From NCBI GenBank assembly GCA_016713565.1, contig JADJOX010000001.1, positions 310,001 to 374,000 of the forward strand: a DNA stretch of 64,000 bases, written 5' to 3'. Positions within the stretch are counted from its first letter, which is position 1; each line of letters begins with the position of its first letter. The translations under genes were made by a program, and so were the position numbers. Shown one piece after another: positions 27,403 to 35,829 of this stretch. Source of the stretch: Ignavibacteriota bacterium. Its GTDB lineage: Bacteria; Bacteroidota; Ignavibacteria; Ignavibacteriales; Melioribacteraceae. Under the pieces are notes generated by a model. It worked only from the letters and a program-made list of their open reading frames with translations. It ran no database searches and was not told the DNA's origin.

Positions 27403-27655
27403 AGAAATTGAAATCGAAGATTTAGTGAAACTTATTCCGGAAGCCGTTGTTTATCTCATGGAAAAGGGAATAAGGTGTTTAAGATGCGGTGAGCCGATTT
27501 GGGGTACTTTAGAAAATGCCGCAAAAGAAAAAGGGTTTTCCGACCAAGAAATTAGTAAATTTGTTTCTGATTTAAATAATCTTTCTATTAAAGAAAAAAA
27601 TGATTTAGGAGTTATTAATGAGCACAAAAGAAAAATTGCAAAATACACCAAATAA
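27392..27655 (+). CDS. DUF1858 redox-disulfide domain protein
   Basis: An 87-residue protein made of one DUF1858 domain (hybrid-cluster-protein-associated redox disulfide domain). It has the expected order of a helix (EDLVKLIPEAVVYLMEKGI) and a Cys pair, Cys29 and Cys32 in RCLRCGEPIWGTLENAA, which differs from the more usual CxGC form. It overlaps both neighbours (11 and 38 bases), showing tight coupling. It may relay disulfides or bind a metal in the cytoplasm together with the TlpA protein downstream. Exact partner unknown. Confidence 0.8.
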   Translation: MINKEIEIEDLVKLIPEAVVYLMEKGIRCLRCGEPIWGTLENAAKEKGFSDQEISKFVSDLNNLSIKEKNDLGVINEHKRKIAKYTK

Positions 27656-28250
27656 AAAATTTGATTTTAAAAATCCTAAACACAGAAGTTACCTTTATAC
27701 CGGATTGTTCTTTGCCGCAGTAATATTTTTCTTTATTGTAAATAATACAAACGGAGATTCTGTCGAGGGACCTTATCCGCCTAATTATAATGTTGATAAT
27801 TCAAATTTAGTTAATCTTTCGGATTTCAAAGGTAAGGTTGTTATTGTGGATTTTTGGGCAACCTGGTGTCCGCCTTGCAGAAAGGGAATTCCAGATTTAA
27901 TTGAAATTAAAAAAGAATTTAAAGATAAAAATGTTGAAATTATTGGAATTTCACTTGATAGTTTTACTCGAGGCGGCGCGACTAAAAATGATGTTGTTCC
28001 ATTTATAAATGAATATGGAATCAATTATCCTATTTTAATTGGTGATATAAATGTCGCTCAACAATACGGCGGCGTAAATTCAATACCAACTTCATTTGTA
28101 ATTGACAAAGAAGGATATATTTTGACATATTATCAAGGTTTAATGCCTAAACAGCAATATGTAGATGATTTAAATAAAGCACTGGCAAAAAATTATGTTT
28201 CTGATAAAAAATATATAGCGCCTGAATTTTCTCTGCCAAAAGCAAAATAA
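27618..28250 (+). CDS. Membrane-anchored TlpA-family thiol-disulfide oxidoreductase
   Basis: A 210-residue protein with one N-terminal membrane anchor (YTGLFFAAVIFFFIVNN, about 29-45) and a thioredoxin domain with Cys84-Pro-Pro-Cys87 in FWATWCPPCRKGIP and a cis-Pro in NSIPTSFVIDKEG. The start is supported by an AGGAG sequence at good spacing inside the upstream gene, so the 38-base overlap with the DUF1858 gene looks real. It probably acts in the periplasm on c-type cytochrome apoproteins, which would suit the haem protein encoded next, though this is an inference. Confidence 0.88.
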   Translation: MSTKEKLQNTPNKKFDFKNPKHRSYLYTGLFFAAVIFFFIVNNTNGDSVEGPYPPNYNVDNSNLVNLSDFKGKVVIVDFWATWCPPCRKGIPDLIEIKKEFKDKNVEIIGISLDSFTRGGATKNDVVPFINEYGINYPILIGDINVAQQYGGVNSIPTSFVIDKEGYILTYYQGLMPKQQYVDDLNKALAKNYVSDKKYIAPEFSLPKAK

Positions 28251-28252
28251 TT

Positions 28253-28840
28253 ATGAATAAAATAAACTTTTTTGCGGCATTTTTGATTTTAACGATTTTT
28301 CTTTTTGTCGCTTGCACAAATGAAAAAAAGCTTGACGAAAAGAAATATTCCGAAGAATTTAGAGGATATGCAAAAGAGTATTTAATGGGATTGAAATCTG
28401 TCCTTATGAAAAATATGCACGAAGGCGGACCGGTGAAAGCAATAACTGTTTGTTCTGATACTGCTTCAGATTTAACCAAAATGTATTCAGAAGTTATGAA
28501 GATGGAAGTGAAAAGAGTTAGTTTGAAGAACAGAAATGCCGATAATTTTCCCGATTCATTTGAAAAGGAAAGTATTTCCGAATTTGAAAAATTACTATCG
28601 GAAAATAAGTTGAACGATAAATCTGAAATAATTAAAATAGTAAGTGAAAATGAACAAGAGTTTATTAGATATGTTAAACCAATTATTATTGAAGCGCCAT
28701 GTTTAAATTGCCATGGCAGTGATTCCGAAATTACACCGGAAGTTAAATCAATAATTAAAAAGAATTACCCGAACGATAAAGCTGTTGATTATAAAATTGG
28801 TGATCTTAGAGGCGTTATTTCAATTACAAAGACACTATAA
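28253..28840 (+). CDS. Haem-binding DUF3365 (Tll0287-like) lipoprotein
   Basis: A 195-residue protein: lipoprotein signal with probable lipid Cys21 (FLFVAC), then a DUF3365 sensor-type domain (IKVCSD-like AITVCSDTASDLTKM, KRVSLKNRNADNFPDSFEKE) and one haem c attachment motif, Cys150-Leu-Asn-Cys153-His154 in APCLNCHGSD. Such domains bind c-type haem outside the cytoplasm and are linked to redox sensing. It is the last gene of the redox operon, two bases after the TlpA gene, and ends three bases before the convergent response regulator gene. Confidence 0.85.
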   Translation: MNKINFFAAFLILTIFLFVACTNEKKLDEKKYSEEFRGYAKEYLMGLKSVLMKNMHEGGPVKAITVCSDTASDLTKMYSEVMKMEVKRVSLKNRNADNFPDSFEKESISEFEKLLSENKLNDKSEIIKIVSENEQEFIRYVKPIIIEAPCLNCHGSDSEITPEVKSIIKKNYPNDKAVDYKIGDLRGVISITKTL

Positions 28841-28843
28841 TTT

Positions 28844-29236
28844 CTAATTGTAGATTATTACATTGTTAATCTTTTCATTTGATAATTTAGTTAGAATTAA
28901 AGGTATTTTTTCAAATTCGGTTGATTTATTCAAAAAATAATCCGCACCATATTTTAACGCAATGTTTTTATACTGATCATTTGGATAATTTGTTACGATT
29001 AAAACTTTTATATGTTTATTAGATTTTTTTATATTTTCTAAAATATCCAAACCATTTTCTCCCGGCATTCTTATATCCAAAACTAAAATATCCGGTTTAT
29101 GTATTTTAATTAATTGCAATCCTTCTACAGAATTTGAAGCCTCTGCAACTAACTTCACATTATTTACAGAGGCTATTAAAGTTTTAATTCGTGATCTTAG
29201 AAGTTCCGAATCATCAACTATTATAAGTTTTTGCAT
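28844..29236 (-). CDS. Single-domain response regulator (receiver only)
   Basis: A 130-residue CheY-like receiver. Asp8-Asp9 form the acidic pair, Asp54 in VLDIRMPG is the phospho-acceptor, Thr in VTNY is the switch residue and Lys in FLNKS is the conserved Lys. The layout and the LDIRMPG motif are close to NarL/LytT-type receivers. No output domain follows, and the frame ends shortly after the receiver. It is convergent with the DUF3365 gene, three bases apart. Partner kinase unknown. Confidence 0.88.
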   Translation of the reverse strand: MQKLIIVDDSELLRSRIKTLIASVNNVKLVAEASNSVEGLQLIKIHKPDILVLDIRMPGENGLDILENIKKSNKHIKVLIVTNYPNDQYKNIALKYGADYFLNKSTEFEKIPLILTKLSNEKINNVIIYN

Positions 29237-29373
29237 TCACTAACCTCTAATAAATTCGGAAAGTAATTCTAGGGGTAAAGTAACAACAAGTTTAATTAAA
29301 AGGAATTAGGAATATTCTTATTATGATAAAGCAAAACCTAATAATTTATGTAGGATAAACACTTACAAAAAAA

Positions 29374-30000
29374 TTATATTAACTCATTCATTATACAATA
29401 TTTCGTTATTTCGGCATTGTTCTTAAAATTCATTTTTGATAGTATTCTTGAACGATATGTGCTGATCGTTTTTATGCTAAGGCAAATTTCATCGGCAATT
29501 TCAGATACCGTTTTCCCTGAAGCAATTAATCTCATTACTTCAAATTCACGATTTGACAAACTTTCAGTAGGATTTTTACTTTTGTTTTTCATCAATCCCA
29601 TTGCAAGTTCTTGCGCAAGCTCGCGGGAAATATATTTTTCACCTTTAATACTTGTAATTATAGCTTGTTTTAACTCTTCCGGACTCGCAAATTTGGAAAT
29701 GGAACCTGCAGCTCCGGCTTTTAAAACTCTTTTTGCATACTGATTTTCAGGATGAACACTAATTATTAAAATTGGCAGTTCCGGTTTAATTTGTTTTAAA
29801 TAATTTAAAATTTCGAATCCACTTTTTCCGGGCATTGAAATATCAAGAAGAATCAAATCGAATTTCTGATTCAACGCTAAATCAATTACATTAATTCCGT
29901 TTTCCGCTTCAGTAATGGAGGCAATTTCATCAATCTGAGATAAAATTTGTTTTAATCCTTCCCTTACAACTGCATGATCATCAGCAATTAAAATTTTCAT
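29374..30000 (-). CDS. NarL/FixJ-family response regulator
   Basis: A 208-residue protein: receiver (about 1-120) with Asp7-Asp8, phospho-acceptor Asp53 in LLDISMPG and Lys in ISKFAS region, then a LuxR-type DNA-binding domain (about 145-205: SNREFEVMRLIASGKTVSEI, SIKTISTYRSRILSKM). It should bind DNA as a dimer when phosphorylated. No histidine kinase is adjacent in the operon, and a similar receiver-only gene lies just downstream. Regulon unknown. Confidence 0.93.
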   Translation of the reverse strand: MKILIADDHAVVREGLKQILSQIDEIASITEAENGINVIDLALNQKFDLILLDISMPGKSGFEILNYLKQIKPELPILIISVHPENQYAKRVLKAGAAGSISKFASPEELKQAIITSIKGEKYISRELAQELAMGLMKNKSKNPTESLSNREFEVMRLIASGKTVSEIADEICLSIKTISTYRSRILSKMNFKNNAEITKYCIMNELI

Positions 30001-30052
30001 TTTTCATGAATTTTTGTTTTAAAAAAAATAATTCTTCAAAAATTTATATTCG

Positions 30053-30385
30053 TTAATTTGTAAGTGTACTTTTAATTTTAAGAAATTCGCCAAATCTTAA
30101 TAATAAATCCCAAGAATAAATTCCAGAATCATAACCGTCTTTCCATACAATACTAATTGCGTAATTCCCAACTTTTTTAATATCAGCTATTTCATATTTA
30201 CCCGGTTTATCCGGTCCTGCAGGAGGTGGCGGATAGTGCTTCCACAAAATAGTTTCACCTTTGTTGCCGGCATCGGGAGTTTCATCTCTTAAAAATTTCA
30301 GAGGATATTCAATTATGGAACTATCTTCCCATTCTATAATCAAATATTTTTGTTCAGATAATTTTATTTTTTTTGGTTTCATCAA
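30053..30385 (-). CDS. DUF971 (gamma-butyrobetaine hydroxylase N-terminal-like) protein
   Basis: A 110-residue stand-alone DUF971 domain: LIIEWEDSSIIEYPLKFLRDE, then a Pro-rich stretch (HYPPPPAGPDKPGKYEI) and VGNYAISIVWKDGYDSGIYSWDLLLRFGE at the C-terminus, all typical. The family occurs fused to or beside iron-sulfur cluster proteins, and its role is not settled. A start one residue later (second Met) is possible. It lies between the SPFH gene and the NarL-type regulator on the same strand. Confidence 0.85.
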   Translation of the reverse strand: MMKPKKIKLSEQKYLIIEWEDSSIIEYPLKFLRDETPDAGNKGETILWKHYPPPPAGPDKPGKYEIADIKKVGNYAISIVWKDGYDSGIYSWDLLLRFGEFLKIKSTLTN

Positions 30386-30455
30386 ATGACTAAATAAAAA
30401 GTAATATAAAATGTAATTTTTACATATGCTGTTTTAAAAACAATGTAATAATTTT

Positions 30456-31328
30456 TTAATTATTTCCCAGTATCAAAGGCAATCCATCTGTTCCTGATCC
30501 TATTACAACAACTTTAGTATTAGGAGAATTTGCTAATTTTTCAGTAGCTTCTATGCCTTTCCATTTCAATAAATTCGCATTAATTCCATTTGAAACAATC
30601 GTTTGAAAATCAGCAATACCTTTTGCTTCAATTCTTTTTCTCTCTGCTTCCTGTTCTTCTTTTTGAAGTATGAACGACATTCTTTGACTTTCTTGCTCAG
30701 CTTGTAATTTTTCTTCAATTGATTGGGTTAATCTTTGCGGTAATGAAACTTGCCGTAGAGGCGCTTTTTCAATTATAATTCCTCTGTCGCCGACTAAATG
30801 CTGCAGCTCACTTACAATTTCGTCCTCTAATTGTTTTCGAGATGCCGTATACAAAGCCTTTGCTTCATATTTTGCAGTTACTCCGCGTGTCACAGATCTG
30901 AATTGCGGGACAAGAATAACATTTAAATAATCTCCGCTTTCAATTGATTTGTAAATTTCATTTGCCTTTCCGGGATCAAGACGATATTGCAAACTTAATT
31001 CCAAATTGACACTCAATCCTTCTTTTGAAGGCACAGTCATTGTTTCCTTAATTTCTTGAGTTTTAAAGCTGTATTTAATTATTCTTGCAATTGGATTTAC
31101 GATATTCACTCCGGGTTTCAAAGTATTATCACTAACATTTCCAAGAAAATCAATAACTCCAACTGTTCCGGCAGGAATAACCGTAAAAATTTGCACCAAG
31201 GCAAATACCGCAGCTGCGATTGCTATAATAAGTGTAATTGTCGCTTCTTGAAATCTTTTATTTCTTTTTACACTTAGATGAATTGCAAATAATATAACTG
31301 CTGTTAAAAGTCCTAAAATGAAATACAT
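30456..31328 (-). CDS. SPFH/prohibitin-family membrane protein
   Basis: A 290-residue protein with two N-terminal hydrophobic segments (YFILGLLTAVILFAIHL and ATITLIIAIAAAVFALVQIF) and an SPFH domain (about 55-235: VIPAGTVGVIDFLGNV, TVPSKEGLSVNLELSLQYRLD, EIVSELQHLVGDRGIIIEKAPLRQ). A C-terminal Glu/Arg-rich coiled coil follows (EKLQAEQESQRMSFILQKEEQ). Prohibitin-like proteins form rings in the inner membrane and bind proteases or shape lipid domains. It starts 12 bases after the thymidine phosphorylase gene ends, so they may be co-transcribed. Confidence 0.88.
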   Translation of the reverse strand: MYFILGLLTAVILFAIHLSVKRNKRFQEATITLIIAIAAAVFALVQIFTVIPAGTVGVIDFLGNVSDNTLKPGVNIVNPIARIIKYSFKTQEIKETMTVPSKEGLSVNLELSLQYRLDPGKANEIYKSIESGDYLNVILVPQFRSVTRGVTAKYEAKALYTASRKQLEDEIVSELQHLVGDRGIIIEKAPLRQVSLPQRLTQSIEEKLQAEQESQRMSFILQKEEQEAERKRIEAKGIADFQTIVSNGINANLLKWKGIEATEKLANSPNTKVVVIGSGTDGLPLILGNN

Positions 31329-31340
31329 TTAACCTCCGAA

Positions 31341-32645
31341 TTAGCAAATAATTTTTTTTATTAACTTCATTTTCTTTACTTTTGTCGTTGAAAACGTCAA
31401 AGAGTTTTGGATTATTGATTTAACATCATCAATTTTATTCCTTTTATTGGTGAAAATTTCCGCAATTTTATCTCCTTTGTTAATTTTACTGCCAATTTTA
31501 GGATAAAAGATTATTCCTGCGGTAGGGTCAATAATATCGGATTTAGTCAATCTGCCTCCGCCCAACTCTAAAGAAGCCATACCAATTTGATAATTATCTA
31601 TCGACTTTAAATATTGGCTTTTATCAGCATATAAAATTTCTGAATATTTTGGTTTCGGATATAATTCGGGTTTTTTCAAAACATTGCAATTACCTTTTTG
31701 AAGCTTAACGATTTCTAAAAATTTGTCAAATGCTTTTCCATTTTTAATTAAAGATTCGGAAATATCAAATCCTTCTTTTATAGATTTTGCCTTACCGCCG
31801 AGAAAAATCATTGCGCCCGCTAAATTAAGCGAAAGTTCGTACAAGTCTTCAATTTTTTCACCATGAAGAATTTTTATTGATTCATAGACTTCCAACCAAT
31901 TTCCAATATAATTCCCAAGCGGCTGATTCATATCGGTAATAAATGAAATTACTTCTTTCTTAAAAGATTTAGCAGTATCAATTAGTGAATTGGCAAGCTT
32001 TTCCGCATCTTTTTGAGTTTTCATAAATGCGCCGCTTCCGGTCTTTACATCCAAAACCAAACCGTCAATTCCCTCGGCTAATTTTTTACTCATAATACTT
32101 CCAGTAATCAATGGAATTGATTCAACTGTTGCGGTTACGTCTCTAAGCGAATAAATCAATTTATCTGCGGGTGCAACGTCTTTAGTTTGACCAATTAAAA
32201 CTGCTCCGCATTTTTGAAGTACATTTTGATACTGAGCCAAAGACAAATTTGTGTTAAATCCAGGAATGGATTCCAACTTATCTAAAGTTCCTCCGCTATG
32301 CCCCAAACCGCGTCCGGAAATCATTGGAACATTTACACCGGCTGCCGCGACAATTGGCGCAATAATCAATGAGGTTTTATCTCCAACTCCGCCGGTAGAA
32401 TGTTTATCAACTTTTTTGCCGTGAATGTTGGACAAGTCAATTATTTTACCGCTGTATAGCATTGACTTTGTCAGACTCGACGTTTCATTTTCCGTAAATC
32501 CATTTAAAAATCCAGCCATTAAAAACGCAGAAAATTGATAATCGGGAATTAAATTTTTGCTGTAGGAAGAAATCAAAAAATTAATTTCCGAATAATTTAA
32601 TTCTTCCTTGTCGCGTTTTTTCTTTATCAAAGTTACTGTATTCAT
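31341..32645 (-). CDS. deoA: Thymidine phosphorylase (pyrimidine-nucleoside phosphorylase)
   Basis: A 434-residue protein of normal length. The family signature appears near residue 82 (KHSTGGVGDKTSL, the phosphate-binding glycine loop), followed by SGRGLGHSGGTLDKLESIPG, with further blocks ADKLIYSLRDVTATVESIPL and MSKKLAEGIDGLVLDVKTGSGAFM. It cleaves thymidine (or uridine) with phosphate to the base and (deoxy)ribose 1-phosphate for salvage. It stands divergent from pepT with a shared upstream region. Whether it prefers thymidine or also uridine cannot be told from the sequence. Confidence 0.93.
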   Translation of the reverse strand: MNTVTLIKKKRDKEELNYSEINFLISSYSKNLIPDYQFSAFLMAGFLNGFTENETSSLTKSMLYSGKIIDLSNIHGKKVDKHSTGGVGDKTSLIIAPIVAAAGVNVPMISGRGLGHSGGTLDKLESIPGFNTNLSLAQYQNVLQKCGAVLIGQTKDVAPADKLIYSLRDVTATVESIPLITGSIMSKKLAEGIDGLVLDVKTGSGAFMKTQKDAEKLANSLIDTAKSFKKEVISFITDMNQPLGNYIGNWLEVYESIKILHGEKIEDLYELSLNLAGAMIFLGGKAKSIKEGFDISESLIKNGKAFDKFLEIVKLQKGNCNVLKKPELYPKPKYSEILYADKSQYLKSIDNYQIGMASLELGGGRLTKSDIIDPTAGIIFYPKIGSKINKGDKIAEIFTNKRNKIDDVKSIIQNSLTFSTTKVKKMKLIKKIIC

Positions 32646-32773
32646 TTTACCAATTTGTTTAAAAAATTATAATTGTAATATAAAATTTATCATACTAAGA
32701 TTGAAATTAAGAATCATTTTAGATATAATGAAATTATAAATCTATTTAATTTAATAAAAATTTTGAGGAAATT

Positions 32774-34018
32774 ATGTTTGATCCAAATTATAAGTTTACA
32801 TGTGTCGATAGATTTTTAAATTACGTTAAATTCGATACAAAATCCGATGAAGATTCCACAACATTCCCAAGTGACCCTAAACAGCTTGAACTTTCAAAAT
32901 ATCTAGTTGGTGAGCTAAAAGAGTTAGGCTTAATAGACGCGCACATGGATGAATATGGATATGTTATTGCAACTTTACCTAGTAACTCAGAAAAAAATGT
33001 TCAAGTTATTGGATTTATTTCGCACGTTGATACTTCTCCGGCTGTAAGTGGAAAAGACGTTAAACCACAAATTTTAAAAAACTATCAAGGCGGAGACATA
33101 ACTTTACTAAACGGAAAGGTAATTGAAGCTGACAGTAATCCCGAATTAAAAGATATGTTTGGATTTGATATAATAACTACAGACGGTACAACATTATTAG
33201 GCGCTGATGATAAAGCCGGAATTTCAGAAATAATGGATGCGATGAATTATCTAATTCAACATCCTGATGTTAAACACGGTACTATTAAAATTTGTTTTAC
33301 TCCCGATGAAGAAGTCGGTAGAGGGACTGAAAAATTTGACGTGAAAAAATTCGGCGCAAAATACGCTTATACAATTGACGGCGGAACAAGAGGCGAGATT
33401 GAAACCGAAACATTCAGCGCAGACGCTGTCATAATTGAGTTTATCGGAAAGAATGTTCATCCCGGATACGCAAAAGGTAAAATGATCAATTCTCTTAGAA
33501 TGGCTTCATACTTTATGGAATTATTGCCCAAAGACAGACTTTCTCCTGAAACCACAGAAAAAAGAGAAGGGTATGTTCACTGTACTTCAATAAATGGAAA
33601 TGAAGAAAAAACGACTTTAAAATTTATTATAAGAGATTTTATTGATTTAAAATTAACCGAATATGAAAATTTCTTAAAAGAGTTAGTTGATAAAACAGTC
33701 AAAAATTTTCCAGGATCAAACTGCAAATTTGAAGTTATTGAACAATACAGAAATATGAAAAATATTATAGTCCAGCATCCTGAAATTGAAGAGAACGCAA
33801 TTATAGCCTTGGAAAGATTGGGAATTAAACCGATTCAATCACCTATTCGCGGCGGAACGGATGGTTCACGCTTAAGTTTTATGGGATTGCCTACGCCTAA
33901 TATTTTTGCCGGCGGACATAATTTCCATGCTGTAACAGAGTATGTAGCAATTCAAGATATGGAAATGTCCACAAAAACAATTATCGAGATTTGTAAAATT
34001 TGGGAAGAAAAAGCATAA
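32774..34018 (+). CDS. pepT: Peptidase T (tripeptide aminopeptidase, M20 family)
   Basis: A 414-residue M20 metallopeptidase. Metal ligands are visible in order: His in GFISHVDTSP, Asp in LGADDKAG, the Glu pair in CFTPDEEVGRGTE, Asp in YTIDGGTRGE and His in FAGGHNFHAVTEY. The opening CVDRFLNYVKFDTKSDE is the standard PepT start. A Shine-Dalgarno-like GAGGAAAT precedes the ATG. It is cytoplasmic and removes the N-terminal residue from tripeptides. It is monocistronic, with a strong terminator at 34041-34078. Confidence 0.96.
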   Translation: MFDPNYKFTCVDRFLNYVKFDTKSDEDSTTFPSDPKQLELSKYLVGELKELGLIDAHMDEYGYVIATLPSNSEKNVQVIGFISHVDTSPAVSGKDVKPQILKNYQGGDITLLNGKVIEADSNPELKDMFGFDIITTDGTTLLGADDKAGISEIMDAMNYLIQHPDVKHGTIKICFTPDEEVGRGTEKFDVKKFGAKYAYTIDGGTRGEIETETFSADAVIIEFIGKNVHPGYAKGKMINSLRMASYFMELLPKDRLSPETTEKREGYVHCTSINGNEEKTTLKFIIRDFIDLKLTEYENFLKELVDKTVKNFPGSNCKFEVIEQYRNMKNIIVQHPEIEENAIIALERLGIKPIQSPIRGGTDGSRLSFMGLPTPNIFAGGHNFHAVTEYVAIQDMEMSTKTIIEICKIWEEKA

Positions 34019-34040
34019 CTGAAATAAAAATTTGTTAAAA

Positions 34041-34078
34041 GGGTATTTCAAATTATTTCTGAAATATCCTTTTTTTTT
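34041..34078 (+). terminator. Rho-independent terminator of pepT
   Basis: A 10-bp stem (GGGTATTTCA at 34041-34050 with TGAAATATCC at 34060-34069, one G-U pair, 9-nt loop) is followed by nine T residues. Confidence 0.9.
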
Positions 34079-34137
34079 GTTTGATTATAATTTAAAAGTA
34101 TATTTTCTACTGTAATTATTTTCTTTGGGAGAGTGAA

Positions 34138-35829
34138 ATGGTCATTCTTGAAAAGCATACTATTGCCGAAGTTTTAAAAGAATCAGTGAAAAAATTTACT
34201 AACAATATTGCGCTTTCCAGTATTGACGGAAATGCTATTTCCTACAACGAATTAAGCAATAAAGTTCAGAAAATTTCCGATTTTTTAAGAGAGCAAGGAA
34301 TTGTAAGCGGCGATAGAGTTTCTATTTTAAGTGAAAATACACCAAATTGGGCAATTGCGTATTTGGCAATAACAACAATTGGAGCCGTTGCGGTTCCAAT
34401 TATGACAGAATTTCAATATGCGGATGTTCATCATATTCTTAAACATTCCGGCAGTAAAGCGGTATTTATTTCAGCCAAACTTTATGAAAAAGTAGAAGAA
34501 ATAGATTTCGAAAATTTATCAATATTTATTTTGATTGATGATTTCAGTATTATTCCTCATAAAAAAACCACCGATATAATCAGCGAAAAATTAAAAGAAG
34601 GTAAAAGAGAATTCTCTAAAATTTTGGATGCGGCGTTAAAGTTTGTTGGTGTAAAAGATGAAAAGATAAATGAAGACGATTTGGCGGCAATTGTTTATAC
34701 TTCAGGTACAACAGGTCACTCAAAAGGCGTAATGCTTACGCACAAAAACATAGTTTTTGATGCGGTTGCTACAACAGAATTTGTTGATATAAATGAAAAA
34801 GATAGAATGCTTTCGCAACTTCCGCTTGCTCACACAATGGAATGTACTCTCGGTTTAATTACGCCTATAATGGTCGGTGCCTCAGTTTATTATTTAGAAA
34901 AACCGCCCACAGCGGCAATCCTTTTGCCTGCGTTAAAAAAAGTAAAACCCACAATTATGGTTTCTGTTCCATTGATAATTGAAAAAATTTATAAAATGAA
35001 AATTTTACCCGAAATAAATAAAAAATCTATTACCAGAAATATGTATCGGTTTTCTATGCTTAGAAAAAAAATTAATAAAGTTGCCGGTAAAAAATTGCTC
35101 GATACATTCGGGGGAGAATTAAGAATGTTTTGCATCGGTGGCGCGGCATTGGCTTCTGATGTTGAAAAATTTTTAATTGAAGCAAAATTTCCTTACGCGG
35201 TTGGTTACGGTTTAACCGAAACTTCTCCATTGGTGACCGGTACTGATAATTTTAATGTAAGGATGGGCGCTTCTGGTACAGTACTTTATGGAATGGAAGT
35301 GAAAATTGTTGATCCCGATCCAATTACAAATGAAGGTGAAGTTTATATTAAAGGTCCAAATGTTATGAAAGGATATTATAAAGATCCTGATAAAACTGCT
35401 GATGTTTTAAGTAAAGATGGATGGTTTAAATCCGGCGACCTTGGTTTAATTGATAAAGATGGTTATTTATTTTTAAAAGGAAGATCAAAAAATGTGATTA
35501 TTGGGAGCAATGGTAAAAATATATATCCTGAAGAAATTGAATCAGTAATTAATGAAAATCCATATGTTTTAGAATCGCTTGTTTTTGAATCGGAAAAAAA
35601 ATTGATTGCAAGAGTACATTTGAATTATGAAGAATTGGATAGAGAATTTAATCTTCAAAATGTAAAGGAATTGGAAGCAAGGAAAAAAATTGATGATCTA
35701 TTAAATGAAATTTTAATAACGGTTAATAAAAGAGTTTCAACATTTTCAAAATTAAATAAAATAATTGAGCAGCCCGAGCAGTTTGAAAAAACGCCGACAA
35801 AAAAAATTAAAAGGTATTTGTACAGTTAA
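34138..35829 (+). CDS. AMP-binding long-chain acyl-CoA synthetase
   Basis: A 563-residue ANL-superfamily enzyme. The ATP-binding P-loop is IVYTSGTTGHSKGVMLTHKN near residue 185. The other motifs are VGYGLTETSPL and GWFKSGDLGLIDKDGYLFLKGRSK, with the catalytic C-terminal Lys expected in EKTPTKKIKRY. It activates a fatty acid to acyl-AMP and then acyl-CoA, feeding lipid synthesis or beta-oxidation. GGGAGAG precedes the start as a ribosome-binding site. The enzyme is cytoplasmic or peripheral, and its chain-length preference cannot be told. Its end overlaps the convergent DUF4175 gene by four bases. Confidence 0.92.
   Translation: MVILEKHTIAEVLKESVKKFTNNIALSSIDGNAISYNELSNKVQKISDFLREQGIVSGDRVSILSENTPNWAIAYLAITTIGAVAVPIMTEFQYADVHHILKHSGSKAVFISAKLYEKVEEIDFENLSIFILIDDFSIIPHKKTTDIISEKLKEGKREFSKILDAALKFVGVKDEKINEDDLAAIVYTSGTTGHSKGVMLTHKNIVFDAVATTEFVDINEKDRMLSQLPLAHTMECTLGLITPIMVGASVYYLEKPPTAAILLPALKKVKPTIMVSVPLIIEKIYKMKILPEINKKSITRNMYRFSMLRKKINKVAGKKLLDTFGGELRMFCIGGAALASDVEKFLIEAKFPYAVGYGLTETSPLVTGTDNFNVRMGASGTVLYGMEVKIVDPDPITNEGEVYIKGPNVMKGYYKDPDKTADVLSKDGWFKSGDLGLIDKDGYLFLKGRSKNVIIGSNGKNIYPEEIESVINENPYVLESLVFESEKKLIARVHLNYEELDREFNLQNVKELEARKKIDDLLNEILITVNKRVSTFSKLNKIIEQPEQFEKTPTKKIKRYLYS

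Noticed and set aside
27785..28024. Minus-strand frames inside the TlpA and aspS genes and other antisense open frames
   Set aside because: They have no family resemblance, no ribosome-binding site and lie opposite well-supported genes.
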